Of a stretch of 34,196 nt of DNA, positions 15,461-22,963 are shown piece by piece. Source of the DNA: a virus; IMG/VR virus record IMGVR_UViG_3300037517_001919, positions 1 through 34,196 of that record; one strand, 5' to 3'. The number at the start of each line of letters is the position of its first letter. The first letter of the stretch is position 1. Position numbers and translations under genes: made by a program. The notes under the pieces are model-generated. The model saw only the letters and a program-made list of their open reading frames with translations, made no database searches and had not been told where the DNA came from.

Positions 15461-15483
15461 GTGGGGAGTGTAATGCTCCCCAC
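15461..15483 (+). other. Stem-loop between ssb-like and primase genes
   Basis: GTGGGGAG (15461-15468) pairs perfectly with CTCCCCAC (15476-15483) around the loop TGTAATG. No T-run follows, so it is better read as an mRNA 3'-end stabiliser, a processing site or an attenuator than as a full terminator. It lies inside the longest possible primase frame, which argues that the primase starts after it, at ATG 15497. Confidence 0.65.
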
Positions 15484-15496
15484 TGCATTACTCACT

Positions 15497-16822
15497 ATGA
15501 CAGCACTATTTGATCTAAACAATCTACTAGCACCATTAACTCCTGAAGAAATCTTAAAAAGAGTAACTCACGAGGAATTATGGTTCAGGTATTATGGTAA
15601 ATTTGAATTAAATAAGAAGATAAGGATTCCTCATTTTCTTAGGGAAAGTAATAAGGAAGATAATAATCCCTCAGGATCATTTTTACTAAGTGCTACTCTT
15701 GAGATATTATTATACGATCATGCTTACCATCAAACATATAATATATTTTCTTTCCTAAGAAAACAATATCCTAGTAAGTCATTTAATGATATATTAATTA
15801 TGATTAATGAGGATTTTAACTTAGGAATAGGTACATCAAAAATTATAAAAAAACCAATGCTTCAACAAGCAACATATTTAGAAAGACAAAAAAATGATGA
15901 TACTGTAAGTAGTTATTCTACAGCTGTAGATATAGACATATCTACTACTATGATGGATAAGTTTACTCCAGAAGCATTAGCATATTGGAAAAGTCATGGT
16001 ATATCAGAAGATACCTTAATATTTTCAGATGTTGTACAAATAACAGGATATACTATAAAAAAATATGATACAGATACTAGAGAAATGAAGGAGATGAAAT
16101 ATACAGCAAAGAATAATGAGTTATTATTTGCTTATATATTCTTTGATCCTAGTACTAGATATAAAGAACTTGCTTCTATTAAAATCTATGCTCCCCATTC
16201 TAGTAATAAATGGATTACTAATACTACTAAATTTGTAATAAATTTTAGTAAACAAATCTCTACAGTAATAGATTATTTCAATTTCTTATTCTATAATTCC
16301 AATTGGGATAGTTTACAAGACCTACCAGAAGGGATATTCCTTACAGATTTCAAATATAGCCCACTATTTGATAGACTGCCTATCTTTGTAGAAATAAATA
16401 AAACTTATGAAACTACAGATATAGTTCAAGAAGAGTATTACGGTATATTTAAAAATATAATTCAGTCATCATCATTGAAAGATAATATGGCTTGGTTAGA
16501 ATTAGGTTATTTAAGTTTCTCACAACAAGCAGAATATGGTAAACTATTCAATAGGGTTGTTAGCAAGGATATCTTAAAACCATTTGAAAAGGTAATCATA
16601 AATTATGATAATGATACTGCAGGATATAATAATGCTTTAGAACTACAAAGAAATTCAGGGCATTTTATAAAGGATCTAACTAGATCGTCAGTTTTAAATT
16701 TATTATTTGTTGGAGACTCCAATAATAAAGATATAAGCGATTACACAAAAACCTATGGGTTTAAAGAAACTTTTAAAAGATATGGTAGAGAAAATTTTGC
16801 CTTATACGCCAGAACCGAATAA
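15497..16822 (+). CDS. DnaG-type primase with degenerate zinc site
   Basis: ATG 15497 (MTALFDLNNLL) is preferred to ATG 15455, because the upstream start would place the strong hairpin at 15461-15483 inside the coding region. The N-terminal part matches the primase zinc-binding domain layout (IPHFLRESNKEDNNPSGSFL; a Tyr/Phe-rich segment) but the whole protein has no cysteine, so zinc cannot be held by Cys. The C-terminal TOPRIM-like part has IINYDNDTAGYNN with D371 and D373, and ends KDISDYTKTYG as in phage primases. The expected TOPRIM glutamate motif EGxxD is weak, perhaps VEINKTYETTD. It makes RNA primers for the replisome. The last 68 bases overlap the next gene. Confidence 0.7.
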   Translation: MTALFDLNNLLAPLTPEEILKRVTHEELWFRYYGKFELNKKIRIPHFLRESNKEDNNPSGSFLLSATLEILLYDHAYHQTYNIFSFLRKQYPSKSFNDILIMINEDFNLGIGTSKIIKKPMLQQATYLERQKNDDTVSSYSTAVDIDISTTMMDKFTPEALAYWKSHGISEDTLIFSDVVQITGYTIKKYDTDTREMKEMKYTAKNNELLFAYIFFDPSTRYKELASIKIYAPHSSNKWITNTTKFVINFSKQISTVIDYFNFLFYNSNWDSLQDLPEGIFLTDFKYSPLFDRLPIFVEINKTYETTDIVQEEYYGIFKNIIQSSSLKDNMAWLELGYLSFSQQAEYGKLFNRVVSKDILKPFEKVIINYDNDTAGYNNALELQRNSGHFIKDLTRSSVLNLLFVGDSNNKDISDYTKTYGFKETFKRYGRENFALYARTE

Positions 16823-17729
16823 GGATTTAAGTTTAGGAAGATTCAGATCTTTCAATGAATTTTCTGACTTCATTAACTCCTTTAATTTTTATGTATTAAA
16901 AATAACAAATCCTAAGTCAACTAGAAATTCTATTTATGGTATTGGTATATACAGACCAGATAAGAATGATATTATTTATATAGAATGTAGTAATTTAAAC
17001 TCATTATTAACAAAGATTAATCCTAAAAATGTTAAGCTAAAGCATTTAGATATTCAATCTTTGTCTCACGATCATGTGCCTGTATCATTATTAAATTACT
17101 TTAAGGAGTTAACAGAAGAGGGTAAATTACTAAATAATGGTGGTATTAATATTAGTCATTTATCATTAGTATTATCTAAGCTATTCGTTTTATTTAAATT
17201 TAAATTCTCAGTTAAAGAACTTGTTAATAATAAATTCTTAAGCTACCCTAAAATTAAAGCTAATTTATTTGATAAGGGATTATTAAATAACTTGCCTATT
17301 AGAGCTATGAGAATTGTTCCTACTTATGATATTGCCTTAGATTTAAAATCATTAGATAGTTCTTATCTTGTATTAGAAGATACTAAAACTCATAAAAGTA
17401 TCTTTCATACTAACTCATTAGATGTTATATTAACAACAAAGTTAGAAGGTTTAACTACCACATTAAAATTCTATGCTGAGTTGTGTAATATCCATTCTAA
17501 TTCCTTTAATGGGTATAACCCACCAAAAGATAAGACTATAAGAATTGGTGACTTAACTAAAGTTATTAAAACTGATTTCAAATATAGTCAATTCTTATAT
17601 GGAGATAAGTTAGTAGTATTACAAATATTTCATAACTCCAAAACCCCACAAAAACACTCTGCATTATGCGAGAGAACAAAAGATGGGTTTCAAGCATTAA
17701 TTCACATCAATAATTTAAAGAAATTATAA
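16755..17729 (+). CDS. Phage protein of unknown function (324 aa)
   Basis: No family is recognised. The protein starts MGLKKLLKDMVEKILPYTPE, contains mixed strands and helices with many Asn, Leu and Lys residues, and ends LIHINNLKKL. A later ATG at 16782 is an alternative start that would shorten the overlap with the primase from 68 to 41 bases. Its stop overlaps the ATG of the ATP-grasp gene (TAATG at 17727-17731). The coupling to the ligase cluster suggests a possible accessory role there, but no motif supports a specific function. Confidence 0.65.
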   Translation: MGLKKLLKDMVEKILPYTPEPNKDLSLGRFRSFNEFSDFINSFNFYVLKITNPKSTRNSIYGIGIYRPDKNDIIYIECSNLNSLLTKINPKNVKLKHLDIQSLSHDHVPVSLLNYFKELTEEGKLLNNGGINISHLSLVLSKLFVLFKFKFSVKELVNNKFLSYPKIKANLFDKGLLNNLPIRAMRIVPTYDIALDLKSLDSSYLVLEDTKTHKSIFHTNSLDVILTTKLEGLTTTLKFYAELCNIHSNSFNGYNPPKDKTIRIGDLTKVIKTDFKYSQFLYGDKLVVLQIFHNSKTPQKHSALCERTKDGFQALIHINNLKKL

Positions 17730-18637
17730 TGGAACACAAACCAATTCCACTTAAAGTAACAAAAAAGACTATTAAAAAAACTACTACAACTACCACTGTA
17801 GGTAAGAAGGAGTATACTAAATTTAGAGCTCAAGTAAGATCAAGACATCCATCACATGATGCTATTAGAGGTACTTTAGGAATGTATCCTAAAAGAGTAA
17901 TTGTTCGCTTTGGTAGTTCTACGCCTACACTAGGTAACCCTATTGAAATTAATAGTATTAAAGCTTGTCAGACATCAGCTAATAAATTAGCTATGAAGAA
18001 AGCTTTTTTAGAACATAATGTTAAAACTGCAGAATGGTTTGTTTTAAATGGTAAGGAATTTGTTAGTAACGATAATAAAGTTAGCTTACTACAATTACCT
18101 TACCCAATGGTAGCTAAATCACACTTCGGTTCACGAGGTAATGGTAATTATCTTATCGAATCTGCTGAGGATATGGAAGTATTCTTAAAAGATATGAAGG
18201 ACAAAACTGGTTCTAATTATATCTTTGAGAAATATTATAACTACGATAAAGAGTACAGATTACACGTAACTAAAGACGGTGTATTCTATACTAATCGTAA
18301 AATGCTTAAGAAAGATACACCAGAGGATCAACGCTGGTATAAAAATGATAATAACTGTGTATGGATTTTAGAGGAAAATCCGTTATTTGATAAACCTACA
18401 TGCTGGAATAAAATTGTAGAAGAGTCTGTTAAAGCTCTAAAAGCTGTAGGATTGGACTTTGGTGCTGTAGATGTACGCGTACAAAAGAATACTACAGGTA
18501 AAACTAAAATTAAGAATCGTGAGGTTGTAGATTTCATTATTATTGAGATTAACTCAGCACCTTCATTTGGTGAAGGTACACTTAAAAAGTATCAACAAGA
18601 ATTACCAAAACTTATAAAAAGTAAATTCAATGATTAA
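17729..18637 (+). CDS. ATP-grasp ligase (RimK-like)
   Basis: The protein has 302 residues. A basic Thr-rich tail (residues 7-22, including TTTTTT) is followed by an ATP-grasp fold. Visible landmarks are: FGSSTPT and the helix around KLAMKKAFLEHNV in the N-terminal part; the ATP-binding VAKSHFGSRGNGN with K130; YIFEKYYNYDKEYRLHV; GLDFGAVDVRV; and the metal-binding IIEINSAPS with E273 and N275. These enzymes join a carboxylate to an amine or thiol through an acyl-phosphate. It is coupled at both ends (start overlap with 16755; 8-base overlap with the amidoligase). Together with the next four genes it forms the apparent amide-bond synthesis cluster. The substrate is not known. Confidence 0.88.
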   Translation: MEHKPIPLKVTKKTIKKTTTTTTVGKKEYTKFRAQVRSRHPSHDAIRGTLGMYPKRVIVRFGSSTPTLGNPIEINSIKACQTSANKLAMKKAFLEHNVKTAEWFVLNGKEFVSNDNKVSLLQLPYPMVAKSHFGSRGNGNYLIESAEDMEVFLKDMKDKTGSNYIFEKYYNYDKEYRLHVTKDGVFYTNRKMLKKDTPEDQRWYKNDNNCVWILEENPLFDKPTCWNKIVEESVKALKAVGLDFGAVDVRVQKNTTGKTKIKNREVVDFIIIEINSAPSFGEGTLKKYQQELPKLIKSKFND

Positions 18638-19580
18638 AATTGCTCATATTGGAACCGATCCAGAATTTGTAGTATTAGATGCTGAAGGTAATTTAGCCTC
18701 ATCTATAGATTTCTTACCTGGTACTAAAGAAACCCCATTTGATTTGGGTAATGGTACTTACGTACAAGTTGATAACGTTATGGCTGAATTTTGTGTTCCT
18801 CCTACAAATTCGCCTAAAGAATTATGGGATGCTTTACAGTATGCTAAACAAGCAGCCCTACAATTTTTACCAGCAGGATATTCATTTGCTACTATAGCAA
18901 GTGCTGTATATCCTGATAAACTACTAGATAACCCAATTGCTCAGGTTTTTGGTCGTGAACCAGATTTTACACCATATTATCCTAAGGGTACATTAAAAAA
19001 TAATGTTTCAAATAGAATTACTGATCTTTTTAGTGGTAGTATGAGAGTTAACCCAAAACCAAATTGTGCAGATAAAAATTTAAGATCTTGTGGTGGTCAT
19101 ATCCATTTAGATTACTTTGATTCTATTTGTATTATTAAAGATCCTACTACTTTACAAAGACTTACTTCTATTATAATCTTGTTATGTGATTTGTATTTAG
19201 GTATCCCTTCTGTATTAGAAGACCCTGATACTAACAGAAGATTATTATATGGTAAACCAGGATCTCACCGTCCTAAAAGTTATGGTTTAGAATATAGAGT
19301 CCTTTCTAATTATTGGTTAGAGTCTTTAGATATGATTACTGCTATCTTTGAGAGGATTAAGCTAATAGAAAAAGCATTAAATTCAAGAATAACTAGTATA
19401 TCTGGAGGTACAATTTATGGATATAATGAGTTAAATAGTCATATTAATAGTATATTAAATAAATTTAACATCAATACTATTGAAGATCTTGACGATATTA
19501 TTATTAATAACAACACTAAGGTTGCTGGAGAAATCTGTAGCTTCTTAGAAATCAAACCGTTAATTAAAGAAAAAGTATAA
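18630..19580 (+). CDS. PhiEco32-like COOH-NH2 ligase type 2 (amidoligase)
   Basis: The protein has 316 residues and belongs to the glutamine-synthetase-like COOH-NH2 ligases described in phiEco32-like phages. Its signature parts are IGTDPEFVV near the start (D10, E12), a metal or ATP motif CGGHIHLDYF (C154-H159), a DPDTNRRLLYGKPGSHRPK segment, and LEYRVLSNYWL (E221-R223). It should form an amide bond between a carboxylate and an amine using ATP. It overlaps the ATP-grasp gene by 8 bases and lies 12 bases ahead of a class II glutamine amidotransferase, as in the phage clusters in which this family was defined. Confidence 0.92.
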   Translation: MIKIAHIGTDPEFVVLDAEGNLASSIDFLPGTKETPFDLGNGTYVQVDNVMAEFCVPPTNSPKELWDALQYAKQAALQFLPAGYSFATIASAVYPDKLLDNPIAQVFGREPDFTPYYPKGTLKNNVSNRITDLFSGSMRVNPKPNCADKNLRSCGGHIHLDYFDSICIIKDPTTLQRLTSIIILLCDLYLGIPSVLEDPDTNRRLLYGKPGSHRPKSYGLEYRVLSNYWLESLDMITAIFERIKLIEKALNSRITSISGGTIYGYNELNSHINSILNKFNINTIEDLDDIIINNNTKVAGEICSFLEIKPLIKEKV

Positions 19581-19592
19581 TCAAAAAAAGAT

Positions 19593-21236
19593 ATGTGTGG
19601 ATTAGTTGGATTTCAATCGATAGATTCTGGTAAACTAAATATACTCAGAGCAAAAATGTTATTACAATATCTTTCAGAATCTAGAGGTAAAGATTCTACT
19701 GGAATCTTTTCACCAGAAATTGGTGTAGTAAAAAATGCAGATTCTGCCTCTAAATTTCTTGAAGGTATGTATGATACTAAAGATATTGACTTTAGTAAAC
19801 TAAATGACTCTAAAATATTTATAGGTCACGTACGACAAAAAACTCATGGTGAAAAGAAAGCTACAAATGCTCATCCTTTCAGATATGAGAATATCGTAGG
19901 TGCTCATAATGGTGTAATAAACAATCATACCAAATTAATACCTGAGGGTCAATTTCCTATTGACTATCCTGTAGATAGTATGGTTATATTCGCCAGATTA
20001 CATAAAGATAATAATTACAAAGTACTATCTGAAATGATAGGTGCTGCAGCAATATTATTCTATAATTATAAGGAACCTACAATTCTTTATGCTTATAGAA
20101 ATAGTGATAGGCCCTTATGTTATGGGTTTATTGAGGGTGAGGGTATTTACTTTGGTTCTACAGAAGAATCTTTAAAAGTAATTGATTGTACTAATATCAA
20201 AGAAATTAAAGAAAATATATTGTATAAATTTGAGAATGGTAAAATAAAAACCAGTTTCAAGGTAGCAAGAGCTTCTGATCCAGATAGTCTTTTAGTTTCT
20301 AATTTCTCTGAAATTAAAGAGCTTAAAGATTTATTTGGATTTAATTTATTAGTTAAACAAACATCAAGTTATTATAATAAGGGTATTCTGAATGATTCAG
20401 ACTACACTTATATAAAAGGTTATATTAAAGCTAGTCATGGTCCAGGTAATAGTTCTTTTCAAGTACAAGCTGCTCAAAACTTTGAAGATAAGGATAATTC
20501 AGGTTCAGTTTATACATCAGAGTTAGATATAAATTCTTATAATGCTTTCTTTAAAAAAGGTAATATTGTAAGAGCTGTACGAGACTTTGATTATCAAACT
20601 ACTAAGAAGAATAAAAAGAAAGTAAGAGCTTGTATTAAACATGAATTATTTATTATAGTTAAACCACTTACATCAAGAACTCAAAGAAGTGTAACTGTCA
20701 CATCCTTACTAGACTCTAACAAGGACTTATTAATGGATGTATCTCATTTAGAAGCTATAACAACTCAGAAACTGTTAACAGAAACTGCTGATGAGATAGG
20801 CTTTAAACTTGAAGATGAGGTAAAAAGAGTGGAAACACTTATTGACAGTGTATCTCCAGAAGAGATTAATAAGTTTAAAGGTATTACTGAAGAGAAAATC
20901 TATTCAGTATTAGATACTAAATTACGTAAAGTACTTAATTTAGAGTCTAAAGCTTTAGATAATAATCAATTTAGAAGTATTATTGAAAATCAATTAAACT
21001 TAAACTTTGATGAGCTTGATAATAATAATTTAACTAAAAGTCTAGAAAGAACTTACCAAAATATAACAAAATTAAAAGAGCAAATTGCTAATAGTTTAAA
21101 TTTGTTAGGTGATGACTTCAAAATAGGTGATTTAGCCTTAGCTACCCTTTTAGATGAATTAGAACAAATTTCTATGGATGTAATATCCATTTATGATAAT
21201 CATTCTGTCGAAAATAGTGAACATGCCTTAAGTTAA
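19593..21236 (+). CDS. Class II glutamine amidotransferase with long C-terminal extension (first copy)
   Basis: The Ntn-type glutaminase domain occupies the first 200 or so residues. The catalytic Cys is at position 2 (exposed after Met removal), followed by ESRGKDSTG (30-37), GHVRQKTHG (78-86), NAHPF (92-96), AHNGVINNH (104-112) and PVDSM. It is expected to release ammonia from glutamine for a partner, or to cut a glutamine-like amide. About 320 residues follow with no recognised domain, the last 150 of them charged and helical (likely coiled coil). No synthetase or isomerase domain is attached, so it is neither GlmS, PurF nor AsnB. It is paired with the COOH-NH2 ligase just upstream. Confidence 0.88.
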   Translation: MCGLVGFQSIDSGKLNILRAKMLLQYLSESRGKDSTGIFSPEIGVVKNADSASKFLEGMYDTKDIDFSKLNDSKIFIGHVRQKTHGEKKATNAHPFRYENIVGAHNGVINNHTKLIPEGQFPIDYPVDSMVIFARLHKDNNYKVLSEMIGAAAILFYNYKEPTILYAYRNSDRPLCYGFIEGEGIYFGSTEESLKVIDCTNIKEIKENILYKFENGKIKTSFKVARASDPDSLLVSNFSEIKELKDLFGFNLLVKQTSSYYNKGILNDSDYTYIKGYIKASHGPGNSSFQVQAAQNFEDKDNSGSVYTSELDINSYNAFFKKGNIVRAVRDFDYQTTKKNKKKVRACIKHELFIIVKPLTSRTQRSVTVTSLLDSNKDLLMDVSHLEAITTQKLLTETADEIGFKLEDEVKRVETLIDSVSPEEINKFKGITEEKIYSVLDTKLRKVLNLESKALDNNQFRSIIENQLNLNFDELDNNNLTKSLERTYQNITKLKEQIANSLNLLGDDFKIGDLALATLLDELEQISMDVISIYDNHSVENSEHALS

Positions 21237-21241
21237 AAAAT

Positions 21242-22963
21242 ATGTCATTAGAAGAAATATTAAGAAAACCTGGAACGTATGGGTCTGGGCCTAAAAAACC
21301 AAACAACAAACCAAAAGATAAAACGGTTAGAAAACTTGATATTGGGAAGTCTTTAAAGAGCTCAGCCTTCTCAAGTAATACCTGGGATATTATAACAGAG
21401 GCATATGATTTAAGAGTAAAATCTTCTATACTATACTTACTGTCTAATTATTCTAGAAGAATTGGTGCTGGTTTATTAGGGTCTAATAAGGCTGAAATCA
21501 AGGAGCCCACATTAGATGTTTTACAAGAAACATTTAATGAGATGAGTAAAAATAATACCTTTACTTGCTCATTAACTAAGTTAAAAGTGCCTGCTGACCA
21601 CTTTGCTCCTAAGAATGTAATAACGAAATTTGATGTAAATAAAAATATTATTACACCTCATTTTGAGAAAGCTTTAGATGTATTTATGGAAGGATTACCT
21701 TCCTATATAGATCATAAAACAGGTCATATCTATAAAGTTACAATACCAGCTTTAGAAACTTTAATATCAGAGACTCCAGCAGATACTATTGTAGAATTTC
21801 CTGGTATAGGAGCTTTTGGTGTTAATACTATAGATAAAGACCTTGTTAGCTATAGGGATTATAATAAGTTTGATGAGAAGATTTCTTTCAAAGAGGTAAG
21901 AGATAAGGAGAGTGCTTATAGATTTGGTCTTCAAAGCCCCTCTTTCAGATCTACATTTGGTCTAACATACACCTTTGGTGTTGAAGTAGAATGTGCTACA
22001 TCTTTTGTAGCTAATAATGTAAAGAATATCTTTAATATGTCTTGCGTTAGAGACGGTTCTCTAAATGGTGGTAAGGGCGGACCTGAATATGTTACTGGTG
22101 TCTTAACTGGTGATGCTGGTCTTATGCACTTACAGAAAATAGTAAACTATTTATCAGCAAGATCTACTATTGATAAGTATTGTGGTATACACGTACATGT
22201 TGGTGGATTTGTACCTAGTCAAGAGTTTAGTGTAGCTATATTCTTACTTTGTCATGCCCTTCAAGATGACATATTCTTAACTCTACCTATTACTCGTAGA
22301 TCTAATGAATATTGTAGACTTATACCAAACAGTATTATTAAAAAATTAGCAGCACAACATAAAACTAATACTATTGATAAATTCGTTGTAAACAGAATTT
22401 ACGATGATATTGTTGAATATGTTGGTGCTCTAGACTTGTTAGGTGGTAAAGAACAATTCTTGTTAAGTAAAGCTAAGGACAAAAATGCTCCTTTAGGTAA
22501 ATACTTAAATAAGAATTGTAATCACCCAATGGGTAAGAAAGCTAATTACAATCATAAAACACCAAGGTATGAGTGGATAAATCTTGTACCATTACTATTT
22601 AATGAGAAAGGTAAGGATGTCTTTACTATTGAGTTTAGACCTCACCCAGCATCATTAAACTTTATTAAAATTAAAAACTGGATATTGTTATGTATGTTTA
22701 TTACTAAATATGCTGAAACTTATGCTAGTAGAATTATATCAAATTTCTTATCTGGTAACTTAAAACCTCTTACAATCGAACAAGTATTAGAAGATATCTG
22801 CCCTTTAAAAATTGAAAGCGCATCACTATCTAAATACTTCAATGAGCGTAAGAATAAGTTTGACTCTAGTTCGAAAAACTTAGAGAAGGAAGAAATTAAA
22901 GAGTACGAATCTGAATCATTAACTGTAGTTAAAGACCTAAAATTGAAGGAAATATGTGCATAG
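21242..22963 (+). CDS. Amidoligase_2-like enzyme (second amidoligase)
   Basis: The protein has 573 residues. A basic Pro/Lys N-terminal tail is followed by about 220 residues of unknown fold. A glutamine-synthetase-like amidoligase core then shows FGVEVECATSF (E248, E250), CGIHVHVGG (C314-G322, with H317 and H319) and FTIEFRPHPASLNF (near residue 463), which match the metal, ATP and acyl-phosphate positions of the Amidoligase_2 group. The C-terminal 60 residues are acidic and helical. It begins 5 bases after the first amidotransferase and overlaps the second by 10 bases. This is a second, diverged amide-forming enzyme beside the phiEco32-type ligase. Confidence 0.82.
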   Translation: MSLEEILRKPGTYGSGPKKPNNKPKDKTVRKLDIGKSLKSSAFSSNTWDIITEAYDLRVKSSILYLLSNYSRRIGAGLLGSNKAEIKEPTLDVLQETFNEMSKNNTFTCSLTKLKVPADHFAPKNVITKFDVNKNIITPHFEKALDVFMEGLPSYIDHKTGHIYKVTIPALETLISETPADTIVEFPGIGAFGVNTIDKDLVSYRDYNKFDEKISFKEVRDKESAYRFGLQSPSFRSTFGLTYTFGVEVECATSFVANNVKNIFNMSCVRDGSLNGGKGGPEYVTGVLTGDAGLMHLQKIVNYLSARSTIDKYCGIHVHVGGFVPSQEFSVAIFLLCHALQDDIFLTLPITRRSNEYCRLIPNSIIKKLAAQHKTNTIDKFVVNRIYDDIVEYVGALDLLGGKEQFLLSKAKDKNAPLGKYLNKNCNHPMGKKANYNHKTPRYEWINLVPLLFNEKGKDVFTIEFRPHPASLNFIKIKNWILLCMFITKYAETYASRIISNFLSGNLKPLTIEQVLEDICPLKIESASLSKYFNERKNKFDSSSKNLEKEEIKEYESESLTVVKDLKLKEICA

